Origin: Phoronis australis
Lineage: Eukaryota; Phoronida; Phoronidae
Reading direction: 5' to 3'
Length of the DNA: 64,000 nt
Assembly (NCBI GenBank): GCA_002633005.1
Contig: NMRA01000024.1
Location: 262,726-326,725 of the forward strand
Shown piece by piece: positions 25,468 to 36,535 of the stretch. How positions within the stretch are numbered: the stretch's first letter is position 1; each line of letters opens with the position of its first letter. The notes under the pieces are model-generated. The model had not been told where the DNA came from and did no database searches. It saw only the letters and a program-made list of their open reading frames with translations. Both the position numbers and the translations under genes were made by a program.

Positions 25468-26890
25468 ATGGCAGAAAATCAAGTGGACGTATTCGAAACT
25501 CAGGTAAAATGTAGGGTCTGTTTTTCGAAGACTGTATTGTCTTTTGTCTTAAAATCAGTCTACGGATGGCTCACCATGTTTCACAAAATCAAACTGATGC
25601 TAACAGTTAGAAAAACTCTGATCCAAAGGACAGAAATCTGTAACGTGCTCGGAGCAGACTAAACTCCACAGTCAAGAACAAGGGATGGACTTTTGACCGT
25701 AGACTCTTCGACGTCAGAACCCAGTGGTGGTGTGGCTGCAACTTTGGATTACAGAGGTTGTATGCCACACATCTATTCCTGGCCTGGTAAAATGACGTCA
25801 TGTGGTTCGCATTAATTTGTTCCAACACTCAGAAAACGACTTTTGATACTGTTCAGAAACACTCTCAAAAGACCACCCACTACCAAAGAACACATAGGCC
25901 AAATGCGCATAAAATATTTATTTTTCTTGCTTTTTGGTTTCTTATCGCTTCTTGGTTATCAGAAAAATGGCAATGGGGCTATTCGGAAAATTCACATTAA
26001 ATAGAGGGCGTGCGTGTACTAGTGGTGATAGATTAACAGCCTCGATTTCGCGAACCCTCTACATACATGGTGAAATGGCTTGTAGCTGTGCCAAATGAAT
26101 CTGAGATTGCGTGAAAAAGGTGCTTCTATGAGAGGAGGCAAGCACGACCTTATACAAAGGTAAGGTTTGTGATTATTTTAACCATTATTCCATGTTTGTT
26201 CTACTGATGCCTATTAACTGAGGTACTCGCAGATGTCGACTTCGCGGCAGTTGCCAGTCGGGTTAATCTTTGTTTGCTGTGATGTGTGTTACGATACTTG
26301 ACGTAGCACTCGAGATCTTTTCGTACATCAAAGCAGAATTATTGTTTGGAATGGTTTCTAAAAGGTTTATCAGTGAAGCTACATCAATAAATGCTGAATG
26401 TTTATGCTGTTAACTCGATATTGGTTAGTGAGTTAAGATTACAATCCAAGCTCAATGCCATGACAAATGGTAGATGACAAATATTCATTCGACTATTTGT
26501 TTACTCCCTATCCTATGTCTTCCGGAAATCTGTTACACGTTGAAATGGAAATCTATCATGTCTGTTTTCACGTGACCTTTGGTTTTTAGGTTTGGGGGTG
26601 TACGGTGCATAGGAGATATGCATCGCTTCTGCATCGACCCTGAATGGACAAAAATTAGTTTTAAGCAATTGACTGCAGCTAACCAGCAACATCTTCCCAT
26701 CCAGAGCAGATCTGTTGTCAAAGCCTACTTTCTACATCGGAGACAACGAACAAGCTTTGTTACTCCTTTCTCTTCCCACAGCATTTACACACACCAGCAG
26801 TGTTACATGCCACAATGTACAAGTCAGTGGCCCTGGAGAAATGGGGATCGCAGTACGAAGTTACCGTGCCAGTTGATTGTTTGTGTATGA
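25468..26890 (+). CDS. Tentative three-exon SAP-domain protein
   Basis: Three blocks join in frame through consensus sites. Exon 1 (CDS 25468-25503, acceptor TTGTTCCAG at 25444, donor CAG|GTAAAA) encodes MAENQVDVFETQ. Exon 2 (26086-26159, acceptor TTGTAG, donor AAG|GTAAGG) encodes LCQMNLRLREKGASMRGG then KHDLIQ. Exon 3 (26590-26890, acceptor GTTTTTAG) completes an Arg codon, continues FGGVRCIGDMHRFCIDPEW and ends at a TGA. The joined frame is 136 residues. LRLREKGASMRGGKHDLIQR fits the helix-turn-helix of SAP domains (DNA or chromatin binding). The segment SFKQLTAANQQHLP...SVVKAYF resembles the stretch following SAP in uncharacterised multicopy invertebrate proteins I recall, some with SWIM or YqaJ domains. 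The exon 3 tail lacks a domain, so the gene may be truncated or a pseudogene. Exon 2 is the firmest part. Confidence 0.45.
25971..25993 (+). repeat. CAATGGGGCTATTCGG motif, left member of inverted pair
   Basis: CAATGGGGCTATTCGGAAAATTC is an inverted near-copy of the sequence at 28952-28974, whose complement reads CAATGGGGCTATTCGGAGAATTC. Looser similarity continues downstream (GTACTAGTGGTGAT versus GTACTAGTAGTGAT). The pair could be transposon ends about 3 kb apart or two copies of a dispersed motif. The flanking 8 bp do not match, so no target-site duplication supports a single element. Confidence 0.5.
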
Positions 26891-28590
26891 AGAGGAACTA
26901 TATCTGACTGCTACACAAGTCAGCCTCGTTGGTGAGGATACCGTTTCATAGGCAATAAGTCATGTGTTTGACAATAGCTTATTTCCTTTCCTGGAAGAAA
27001 CATTAGGGATTGAAGCTAAAGAAGACCTAGTGACACTCTGATCTAGTTCAGTTCAGGGTCAGATTTTGGGCACAAAACGAGTCAAGTGATATGCTGTTGG
27101 ATCTAATTGTGGATGTAATTGAGGCTGAAAGAGGTTACATGAAAGAAAGCCACGTGCCGAAATTGGACCTTTTTTACAAGCGCTTCTATAGGCCATTGAA
27201 ACTGTGAAATGAAAACCAAAAGCATCTGGTATAAATGCCTGTCCTTTCTCACCGAGTGACATTAACTTTTTCTTTCAGACGAAAGGCTTTATACTAATGG
27301 TAAAAACTTTTCAATTGGTACACATTATGGGGAAATGACATTCAGTGACTGCATCGATTGTCTTATTGACAGTAGAAAGGCCGTTAATGTTACACTTTGA
27401 TGATTGAATAAATTTTTCATCAACAGGCAAGTTTGTCACTAATTATTAAAACCACAATATTTCTTCAGTTTTAAAGCCACATGCAGTGCAGTTGTGCTTA
27501 TTCTTTATAAAGCTGAAACGATTACCGATTACACTTGCGAATTGTCATTTTCCTATTGACCTCTAGAAATTGCAGCGATCAAAATGAAGTATTCCCTTTG
27601 TTTGCATTTGATTTGTTTGTGTAATTATTTTTAGAGCTTTCTTAAGAAGGCCTTTGAACAATTTTATGTTTTGTGTTAACTTGGCCACAACAAAAGTTCC
27701 ACATGCAAGAAAAGTATGTCTTCAATTGTAGCTAGCTGGATAAGTATCTGTTATGCACAAGATTCGAGAATAAACAATTATCAGTGTATTTAAAAAACAA
27801 AATGGCAAACTGAACAACCACATACATACAAAGAAACAACATTGTTAAAAACAATTTTAATTTTCCCATGAAACGGAGTCCATAATCAGGCATATCAAGG
27901 GCTGAATTTCTGAATTAGGTTCAATTCTCTCAGGTTATTACTGAAGGATTGCTTTTCACTTTGTCCAAAGGTAAAATAGACGGTCAGGCGTCTGGTTTCA
28001 GTTGTTTTCTCTCACCTGTAACCGTAGAATAGTCAGAGAAATGTTAGCAAATTTTAAAAGAAAACACAAGACAAAACTACTTTAGTAAGGCAGAACATAC
28101 TTGACGTTTCATCTTCATGTTTATATGTAGAAACTAAAAATCTTTGTACCCAAGTCTTATTTAAGATCTGAATTAAACTATGTGAAACAGGCTAAAAGTG
28201 ATTTAACGTGTATTTTTCACGACACCTAATGTGCTTCTGACCTCAACAAGTAAAATTCATTCTAGGTGTCAATTTTTATTCCAAATGCAATGTTACCACG
28301 TTTACTGAATAGCTTATTCATGTTAATTCGGTAACTAATCTGGTAGTCCTGGGAGTGGGGTCCGCTATAAAATAAGGAAACTGACACATCTAGAGAATTT
28401 TATAGCTTTGAAGACAAACTGCTGTGATAAAGTCCCCTTGACTTCTGATCGTCACGTACCATACACCTCATATATTGGGCGCACTCCCAGCCCTGGCGGA
28501 CAATATGTGAATATGTGCTGCTAGCCTACCCGGCATTCGATTCTCGGGTGAGTTTCCGAAAAAAAAACACTTAGTTCCATTCAATAAACC
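26891..28590. other. Non-coding stretch, no gene recognised
   Basis: AT-rich, with only short frames (e.g. 27059-27262 on -) that match nothing known. It separates the SAP-like exons from the minus-strand LINE. Confidence 0.4.
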
Positions 28591-28592
28591 CA

Positions 28593-30050
28593 TTATTCAG
28601 TGGGGTAACTGGTGGGGATAACATCACCGAACGATGTCGATAGAAACTTGATTGCTAGAAACTTACCAAGTAACGTTATGTAGTCTCGAAAATGGGGCTT
28701 CGGCATCCACACACTTTTTGTCAGTGGGTTGACCCTTTTGACCGCAATTGTCCACGAATCTGTAGTAACCTTAGGTCTTTTGGGAATTTGTGACCACCTG
28801 TCGAAGACTTGCACCTGGGAAAGTAGCAATAATAAGGCTGAGCGCGACGACGCATTTGGATAACAATCCGTCTTTTTACTAGCTGTTGACATGCAGACAG
28901 CGACGCATGTTCAATTCAATCACTACTAGTACAGCAGCGACACCGTGAGGAGAATTCTCCGAATAGCCCCATTGGGAGATTGCCGTGCTCAGCGTTGTAC
29001 TGATGTGCCAGTTAACATCTCCATTAATCGCGAAGACCTCAACCTGGAACACCGTTGCAAGATTGCCCAGCGAAACATGGCTTTCAGCATTTGCTATAGG
29101 AAAGCTTGGAAAAAAGATCCCTGCACCAGGTTGGCCGTTTTCCAGTTTACAACTGTCCGTGCAACACATCACCTAACTTGTGTTCTTCTACAGGACGTCC
29201 GTCAGCAATCTCCTTGAGAGAATTTCTCGTATTACTTTAAATACTGACCAGTACATGACTAGGCATGTCCAATAGTTGTCCAGTTCTGACCATTAGCTTA
29301 TTACACTCGTTTGTGTGACTTCTGTGTGCAATAGAATCGGGGATGTGAGTTAGCACCTGAGACGACACGCTCCACATGTGGCTTTACCTGGCCTGAGGTG
29401 TATGCACAGTGGTGGCAGACTAATTAGTTAATTAGGTTTGTTGATATCTGTAGTCTGTTTGAATACTATTACCCATGCCGACATTATAGGCCGGGTAATG
29501 GCAATGTAAATCCAGAGCCTATTCTTGGAAGACATTGCCCAAATTTTAACGACTACACGATTACATCTCATCAGCGCAGTCTTAGCTTTCGAGGTTTTTT
29601 CTATAATATGCGGAGTCTAGCAAGGGCGATGATGTAGAATGAAGGACACCAAGGTAAGTCGCCTTATGTACAAAATGGCTACTATTAAGGATGAAACCCG
29701 AATTGACCGTTTAAGCTTCCTGGTGAACGTAACCACCTCTGTTTTGCTGCCACTAATTTCTAAACCAACTGAATTGGCCCACGTGGCTGTTGTATTCAGT
29801 GATGTCAGAGCAAAGTAGGGAGATGTGTCGGGATAGATGCTGGACACACTGAAAGCAATATCGCCTCCATAGGCTTGAACATACAAATTTGGACTCGTGG
29901 TAGCCGATTTGTCTCAGAAACCATGTTGGAGAGGGTGGGTGAGGCAACGCTACCATGAGGTGTGCACCTGGTGGTGCGAACCGTTATATCGCTTGGTTCG
30001 CAAAGACTAGGCGTTTTAAAGCAAAATCCTGACCGCGTTTTTAGACACAA
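28593..30050 (-). mobile_element. Decayed LINE with reverse transcriptase and RNase H
   Basis: Reading the minus strand, order and spacing match a jockey/I-like ORF2. First comes RT motif B-like TRCTPHGSVASPTLSNMV (about 29990-29930). Next is the catalytic box as VQAYGGDIAFSV, where the usual YADD is YGGD, then NSVGLEISGSKTEVVTFTRK (about 29790-29700). The thumb-region remnant KAKTALMRCNRVVVKIWAMS follows near 29590-29530. Further down is an RNase H segment with CTDSCKLENGQPGAGIFFP and LGNLATVFQVEVFAI (29172-29035), where the first catalytic Asp and the Glu positions can be recognised. Frames shift at least twice, there are stops, and both catalytic sites are degraded. The 28593-28950 part is less clear and may be unrelated sequence carrying the inverted CAATGGGGCTATTCGG motif. 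5' truncated and inactive. Confidence 0.85.
28952..28974 (-). repeat. CAATGGGGCTATTCGG motif, right member of inverted pair
   Basis: The complement reads CAATGGGGCTATTCGGAGAATTC, matching 25971-25993. It interrupts the expected continuation of the LINE RNase H domain: after FQVEVFAI the translation stops resembling RNase H. That suggests something inserted or recombined here after the LINE landed. Confidence 0.5.
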
Positions 30051-31170
30051 AATAATATTTTCATTTAAAAAATCTGCTGGGGGGTTATTTAGCTATGAAT
30101 GTATCTTTCTTGCACATAATAATTCGATTTAAAAACGTGGTCACGTGACAATAATGAAACGATACAGTCATTAAGAAGTATAACAGCTTAAATAAATTAG
30201 CATTAGAATCCTCAATCCTTCTCCTTTCAAAAAATCCCTTTTAATGGTTTACAAAGCATGGTTTTTCATCATCTGAATTGACCTTACGCCAACCAGATCG
30301 CTCCGCCTATAATGTCACGTGATGCGTAAGTCCGACAGCAGAGAATGGCTTCCTCAAGCAAGACTGGTATGCTAGAGATGATATTCACGCAGACTTTGGC
30401 GAACATTATCTTCCCTATGAATCTCGCCATGACAAAGACAGAAGGCAAGAGCCTTCAGAAAAGGTTCCTACGGGAACGGGGTGAAGATTACGTCGACTAG
30501 CCTAGGACACCTGACGATGTTTCACAAGTCAACGCTAACTCGGCGAGCCTCATAGTAGAGTTGACATCAGTGTCGACAAAAACTGCACGAATGCGGTTAA
30601 AATAATAGTAAAAATCCTTAATGAATAAGAGTTCTTCCCTCAAAGCAAAGCGAACGTTTCACGAAACCTACTGAGCTGTCACGTAACAGTTTAGCCGACT
30701 GGAGAATTTCATGTCCAGTGATCGCTGATGGTCGAGCCGGCGCCGTGACAGACACACGTACAGTATTAAGTCAAAATTCGGAGTAACTGTAACCATTCAA
30801 ATTCACATTTCAACTGTAGTGATTTTGATGAAGCAACCGAGACACCAGCCTACCCGGCCGGCCAGTACTTGAGTGGTGACCGTGGTTATAGTGACCTCCG
30901 AAGACAGATTAAACAAAGCACACTTGCCGACTGCGGAATGTTGCCAATCTTGTTTTATCTGAGTTATACATGTATACTATACGTACATGTCAACCAATAC
31001 GGGCACTGCGTATTTGCTATATGCTTGCCGTTTCGGTAGTGCCACGGCGTATTCCCAAAATGGTACGTATTTTCGGTAATTAATGTGCATTTTCTCCGAT
31101 GTTTATGGTAAAGTTTTCAATCCTTCGCTTTGGCTTTTATTGGCAATCTTTGTCGAATAACAACATATCA
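30051..31170. other. Non-coding stretch, no gene recognised
   Basis: No family match. A short + strand open segment near 30350-30480 (RDDIHADFGEHYLPYESRHD) looks somewhat protein-like, but it has no start, splice context or known domain. Confidence 0.35.
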
Positions 31171-31171
31171 C

Positions 31172-31206
31172 GACAGCACGGGTGAGAAACAACATGACCG
31201 CCGGTC
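31172..31206. repeat. Shared 30 bp segment (ACGGGTGAGAAACAACATGA family)
   Basis: ACGGGTGAGAAACAACATGA followed by CCGCCGGTC is shared exactly with 63564-63593 in the same orientation. Downstream the two sites diverge: here the GGCCAGTA array starts, there a GGACCGCCG minisatellite. It marks a dispersed element end. Confidence 0.7.
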
Positions 31207-31232
31207 CCCTAAATCGTAACAATTTTATACGG

Positions 31233-31452
31233 TATTGGGCCATTAATAGGCCAGTACCGTATTTAGGGCCGGGCGCCAGTATTGGCCATGGGCTGACTTA
31301 CTTCCAGTACTGGCCCAGTACATTATTGATGGCGGCTCTGTACCGTATATAGTAATGGGCCAGTACTAGGCCAATGCCAGAGTGGTAGTGGGCCAGCTTT
31401 ATACGATACTGGGCCATTAATCAGCCCATACCGTATCCAGCTGGGCCAGCAT
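31233..31452. repeat. Array of GGGCCAGTACCGTAT inverted motifs
   Basis: Variants of TACGGTATTGGGCCATTAAT, GGCCAGTACCGTAT, CCAGTACTGGCCCAGTAC and TACGATACTGGGCCATTAAT recur about ten times in both orientations. TTTATACGGTATTGGGCCAT near the start is nearly repeated as CTTTATACGATACTGGGCCA near 31395. Because units occur on both strands, the region can fold into many alternative hairpins. It looks like a palindromic minisatellite or the interior of a small DNA transposon. Confidence 0.75.
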
Positions 31453-31726
31453 TGGTTCAGTAAATTTCACGAAATGATTCTGTATATGCAGTGTTGGACC
31501 AGTATTAGCATAACAGAGAGCGGAGTGTGTTATATGTAGTCTCCTTAATGCTGCTATTTGGTATTAAAAAGTTTTACCTTTTTGCTCAATGTTTGGTGTG
31601 CGTAATGAAAAAGTTCGGGCAATGAACAATGAAAAGTGACTTTACTGTACATGTTTATTGCCATATCAACAAGAATATATATGGTATGGTTCTTGTCACT
31701 AATTCTAATATTTCTGAGTCTCTATG

Positions 31727-31732
31727 TTTATT
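31727..31732 (-). terminator. Poly(A) signal AATAAA for the DUF4806 gene
   Basis: On the minus strand AATAAA lies about 36 nt downstream of the TAG stop at 31768-31770, a normal position for a short animal 3' UTR. A second AATAAA on the same strand follows around 31655. Confidence 0.5.
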
Positions 31733-31767
31733 GTACTGACTATTTTATAATAAACATTCAAAAAAAT

Positions 31768-31946
31768 CTAATCTAAATCCGTTTGCACTTCATTATCCTC
31801 TTCCTGTTGTTGCTGTTGCTGCACTAATCTGTTGGCCAGCTCCCTTCGCCTTCTGCCACCTTCAAGGTCAGGGGCACTCCGTAGCCAAACTCCGAGAAGT
31901 TTTTCAGCCTCCACAGCATTTCCGCCGTGGAGTTTGACAATGGCCC
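31768..31946 (-). CDS. DUF4806 protein, terminal exon
   Basis: The acceptor TTTATTTCAG is entered with two bases completing a Gly codon. The exon encodes AIVKLHGGNAVEAEKLLGVW, then LRSAPDLEGGRRRRELAN, then a six-Gln run and an acidic tail EEDNEVQTDLD, and stops at TAG. The pattern 'WLR-AP(D)-GGRRRR' is the usual end of the DUF4806 region in animal proteins, a domain of unknown function often found with BEN or coiled-coil segments. The poly-Gln is encoded by mixed CAG/CAA codons and may vary in length. The basic GGRRRR patch could act in nuclear localisation, which is inference. Confidence 0.75.
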
Positions 31947-32805
31947 CTGAAATAAATGCAGATTCAATAAAACTAACACACCAATACAGTTTGAATTGTT
32001 ATCACGTGAAGATGAGAGCCAATGCTGGTAATAGACTTATTTGCGTTATTGAACAACCAAAAACTTCTCTTTAGTGTATGGGCCAGTTCTCACGGAATTT
32101 TGTTCACTTATTTATGATCTATGGTCGGATATTGCGTTTGATTTCAAACAACGTAGGTAACATGGGTCATCATAAACAAAAACTTAAGACTTTGATTAAT
32201 ATCTATGTTGCACAGCTGTTCACATTTCAGGGTTCATTTCATTAAAACAGTCAGCAACTAAGTCATTTACTGTTCAAAAAACTTATCAGAATAGCTGTAA
32301 ATATGTTGACTGTAAAGCGACCAGTTCCGAACAGTCAGATAAATATTCATATTAGCTGAAATGTTCAAAATGAACTCTCAAAAGTTGTGTTTCAGTTCTC
32401 AAAATAATCGCATCCTTTTTGTTTTAAGGACTTTTTTATAAAAACTCAGAAGTCCCATTTTTGATAGCTCTGACTTATAAAAGTGAAATACTTTATAGAC
32501 ACTTTCGGAGAACTGTAATTAAAGTATAATATCTAAAAGTTTCAAATGAATATGGTGAGCTATTTCTGAGATACGATGTTCTGAAGTTAGCCAAATTTTG
32601 CCCTTTTGTAACTAAAGTATAGCTCAGCTCAAAGCAAAAAATAATAATTTTACATATAATAGTAATTGTAAACAACTGTGTGATGAATTAAGACTGTGCA
32701 ATTGTCAAAGATTTAAAAAGTATAAACCCCCTAAAGATGAATTGATTAAACTTTAAGAAAGATTTTCGAGAAATCGCTAACATTACCTTGACTTGTAATA
32801 CTTAC

Positions 32806-32992
32806 CAACGATTGCTTCACTCAGCAAGAGCTTTCCAAATGCTCTTTTATGGACGTTTCCCTGGGGGCTCTTCCACCCGGTTCTCCCAGCCCAGTTGAAC
32901 ATAAGTGTCACGTCATGCGCCAACACATGAGATATTATACGACGACATGACTCTTTGGCGTTTAATCCACCAACCAGGATGAACTTTTGAAT
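32806..32992 (-). CDS. DUF4806 protein, core exon
   Basis: Bounded by acceptor TTTTTTAG and donor G|GTAAGT-like GTAAG, this 187 nt exon starts in phase 0 and ends in phase 1, matching both neighbours. It encodes IQKFILVGGLNAKESCRRII, then SHVLAHDVTLMFNWAGR, TGWKSPQGNVHKRAFGKLLL and SEAIVG. The signature GG-(x)n-RRI-x(3)-L-x(4)-FNW-GR-x-K-AF-L-x(4)-AI is the DUF4806 core as I know it, with an insertion-like TGWKSPQGNVH loop between GR and KRAF. All splice phases agree and there are no stops, so this looks like a live gene. Confidence 0.8.
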
Positions 32993-33744
32993 CTAAAAAA
33001 GAATCATTATCAATATGATTTGTATACCATTGTCCAGGTCTAAAGATAGTATCAAAATTAACTTTTGCTTATTTTTTGCAGTGTCATATAACAAGTTAAA
33101 ACTTTTAAAAAACACGCTACACATAGAATAATGTGCATTAATTGTGGGATTTCTATACGCATCAGTTTGAAGTCATCAAACCTTTTTGAAAGAGAAATGA
33201 ACATTTCATCACAGAGAAAAAACTACCAAAAAAGATCAATCTTAAGATCAAATGAACTCAACTGACTATCTTGGTCATGTCTTTTGTTAACTGACCATAT
33301 TGACTTTCTCTTTTATATGTTTTATTCCTTCAAAATTACTATAATTATCATTTATTCACACTCACACCAAAAACTGAGACAAATAAATAAAACAGAAGTA
33401 TGATAGCAACATACAAGGACAAATCCGAAACCGCAGCAACACAAAATGAAGGACTTTTTTCAACTGTGATCCTTAAACTTTATTTCGCAAAATGTACAAT
33501 GCAGAATGAATTTCTTTTCAGAATTACAACACAGTTGTGGTAATAACCATCAATACCATAATACAGTACAAGAGTTATCTAAATCAGTTGAGTTTAATAA
33601 ATGAAACAAAGCAATCTGGAGAATTTAACACACTGACCAAGCCAGAGATAACTAATCAGATAAAAGGCATCACAACGATCAAGTGGCTCTTTAGCAATAA
33701 TAAAATTACACATTTATTTTTCTAAGAAAGACAAACTGTCTTAC

Positions 33745-33798
33745 CAGCTTATTCTTCAGTGAGGAATCTTGACTTAGCATTTCCTTCAGTTGATCGAC
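33745..33798 (-). CDS. DUF4806 protein, coiled-coil exon
   Basis: This 54 nt exon (acceptor GGCTAAAG, donor CTG|GTAAGA) is phase 0 at both ends and encodes VDQLKEMLSQDSSLKNKL. It is short, helical and charged, and leads directly into IQKF of the next exon. It fits the coiled-coil linker commonly seen before DUF4806. Confidence 0.6.
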
Positions 33799-33951
33799 CT
33801 TTAGCCTTTACCGATAGCCTTTAGGCGGAAACGAGGCAATGACGTACAGGTGTCATCACCAGTGAAAGAAACTTGCTATTGTAAGTTTATATTGCTTCCC
33901 CAAACGTTTCTTCTGAATCTCAAATTCACGAACAAGCTGCTCCAAGCTCAC

Positions 33952-33992
33952 CTGGATCTGGGACAAAGTCTTAATAGTTTCTCTCTCAAAGC
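33952..33992 (-). CDS. DUF4806 protein, most 5' exon visible
   Basis: Acceptor TTAACTTGTAG and donor CAG|GTGAGC enclose 41 nt encoding (x)FERETIKTLSQIQ, phase 1 in and phase 0 out, consistent with the following exon. The heptad-like residues extend the predicted coiled coil. Reading through the donor stays open for about 30 further codons, so intron retention or an alternative end is possible. The 5' part of the gene was not found. It may lie beyond the repeat at 34649-35157, or further upstream. Confidence 0.55.
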
Positions 33993-34648
33993 CTACAAGT
34001 TAAATTATGAACTTAACAACTCTCATTTGGTATAGCAAACAATTTAATGTTTTGTAGCTAATATTGTGACATGGTTTTCCCGTCTTCAAAAATTCTGTCA
34101 AATGCCAGTGACTAACGACCGCATTAACATTTTGCATACACTAGAAGCAATTTTTTCAGACAAACGACACCAAGTTGAATTCTTAAAACGTTGCTACACG
34201 AGCTTTAACATACTACTGTACTACTTTTAAAAAAGCGTATTGAGCCCCCATCACCATGTCGAAAATGGCCAACTTCAAACTAAAATGAAATAAGAAGGAA
34301 ATCGATAATAAGCCAAAAAACACCTAAATGAGCTCCACTCCAACCACTGTAAACAACAAGCTGTGATCTTGCCTCACGTCACAATTTGATGTTTTGAAAA
34401 CAATTGACATCGCCACTGAGTGGGATGGGTTTTACCAGGGAATAAACGTGCGTGAAGAAGTTCAATATATACAAGATATGTCTATTTCTCCTGCGTCGTA
34501 GCAGCCTAAATTAGGGCTATCTGAAAGTCAAACCTATTGCATCTTAGCCATCTAAATTATTAACACTTTTTTCCAATTAAAGTCTATATACACTGCTTAA
34601 AAAGAGTCAAAGTCATAAATAAATACTTAATTAGTCAGACAGACTACG

Positions 34649-35157
34649 ATAAGAGAGAAAATTCAAGAGGACATTTAACAAATGTGTATCAGTCCATGGT
34701 TTACCTTTTGAGGACCCTGGCCAGGACACTGTCGTTAGGGTCTTCGCTTTTGCAGCCCAGGTCGTCTAAACGCACACATATATTTCGAAAAATCGAGAAA
34801 ATTTATAAAGCGAAGCTTTTGCGGAGCGTACTAATTTACTGGACGTTTAAATTCAATAAGTCAAAGTTGCGAATGCAAAACTATATTTTTTAAGAGGCCC
34901 CTCTTTGGCAAGGGATAACGGAGACAACTTTCGTTTTATTTTTTTCTCGAAACTGTATATCACTTGAGAAAAACTGATGACCTGACAGCTAACATCAATT
35001 GCTGCGCATTTCCTGATATTTGAAAATACATATATTTTCATATTCAGGAGCCCCACCCTTGAAGGAGGCCATTGATGATATTCAAGTGGTCACCTTTTTG
35101 TGTTTTTATTGACAAATTCTTACGGGCCGCTCACGGAGAGAGGGCCCAATGTTGGAA
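34649..35157 (+). repeat. Dispersed ~0.5 kb repeat, copy 1
   Basis: From AAGAGAGAAAATTCAAGAGG to GAGAGAGGGCCCAATGTTGG this segment is repeated in the same orientation at 53670-54197. Shared landmarks include GTTTACCTTTTGAGGACCCT (CTCTGAGGGCCCT in copy 2), AAAGCGAAGCTTTTGCGGA, TATCACTTGAGAAAA, and CCGCTCACGGAGAGAGGGCCC. Indels and substitutions are frequent. No protein is conserved, so it is probably a non-autonomous element or satellite-like fragment. Confidence 0.85.
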
Positions 35158-36535
35158 TCGATTACCTCTATTTTCCTGTTTTTTGGGAAATCGTGCTTTC
35201 ATGTTGAAGGAGGTCACTCCCTGTCACGTTTTGGGACCACACGCGGTGGAATGAACTGTCACTTTTTCCAAGCTTAATGATGTTAAGCCTTTCATCTTAA
35301 GGTACCCCATTTCAGACGGTGCCCTCTCTCGGTAGAGCAGTTCGGGGTGAATGTCCCTTTGTCCCTCTATATACATGTATATCTGCGCGTACAGGACAAG
35401 TGTACACAGGCACTATATCTGCGCGTGCACTACAGGTGTAAACAATCATTATGGTTGATAAAATTTATTACAAATGATTCTTTAAAAAGATTAATTTTGA
35501 CAATTTCTAAGAATGGTATGACATGTTATAAGATGTTGATAAGAATTAATATTAACGAATGGTGTAATATAAGATCTAAGTTTTTTCATCAGCCCTAAAA
35601 CGATCCTAAGAATAATGCTGTAAACGATGATCAGATTGATATATGTGAACGATGATCAGTCTGATTAGAATTCATATCAACCAAAATGGAGGAGCAAGCT
35701 TTTTACACAAGCATTACTTATTCTAAGTTTAGAAAATATGATTAAGACAGTGAAGAAGACGAACAGCACACAATGTCTAGTTTGTTACCTACAACTTCAT
35801 TAAGATTGACGGTAAATATAAGGGGCAAAACTAAGCCTTTGAACTAGCAAGAACCAATGTATAATGCATACACGGAAGTATGCAACATTCAGGGCACGGA
35901 CTTCTGGGAGTGAGAGGCGACACAACAATTTGTAATCATCGGCACTAAACATTTTAGCATCAGACATATTACATAGATTCATTCACGTAAGTCAGGCAAA
36001 CGCATTTTAATTAATAATTCACTGGTGCTACATGCCACCCCGAAGTGTTGTACCACTGGGTTCCACTTCAATTCCGTCCTGCAGTCATTCTGTTACTGCT
36101 TATGAATTTCTGTAATTCCTTCACGTTTCGTCTCTTACAGTGTATAGTTGGTAAACGTAAATTGAAACATTAGAACGTTCAAGAAACCACGTGTAGTTAG
36201 ATGTTGCAACAAGAGGGGGGGAGGGGTTACATATATCAAACTTGACGAATATCCGTGGCGTTTGGCGCATTGAATTTTGGAATTAAATGCTGAATGACGT
36301 CAATATGTACATGTGTCTTAAGACGCTACGCAATATTGTCACAAGTCAAACTTTATTAATTCTGCTAAAACTAATGGTTGCCTGAAGGTATTTCAATAAA
36401 TATAACATACATTCATTGACTGGCCTTGGTGCATTACAAGCTTTAAGGTGTAAGACATATCAAATCCAAATAGAAAAAATATTCTATAAAGGGTTCGTCT
36501 CACCCACTTGTTAGACGAAGTACAGGATCTAGTTC
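35158..36535. other. Non-coding stretch; one weak exon candidate
   Basis: No confident gene. On the minus strand 35800-35982 begins MNLCNMSDAKMFSADDYKLL and is protein-like for ~40 residues, with a possible donor TTCC|GTGTATG. It lies upstream of the DUF4806 exons on the same strand and could be a 5' exon, but I cannot show a consistent splice phase. On + a short frame at 35684 (MEEQAFYTSITYSKFRKYD) is followed by a stop and an acidic stretch. A tRNA-like box near 35330 was rejected. Confidence 0.3.

Noticed and set aside
29990-30010. Intact reverse transcriptase
   Set aside because: Frames change and the catalytic box is altered, so this is not an active element.
35325-35365. tRNA D-arm-like CTCTCGGTAGAGCAG
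   Set aside because: No T-loop/B-box at the right distance and no cloverleaf.
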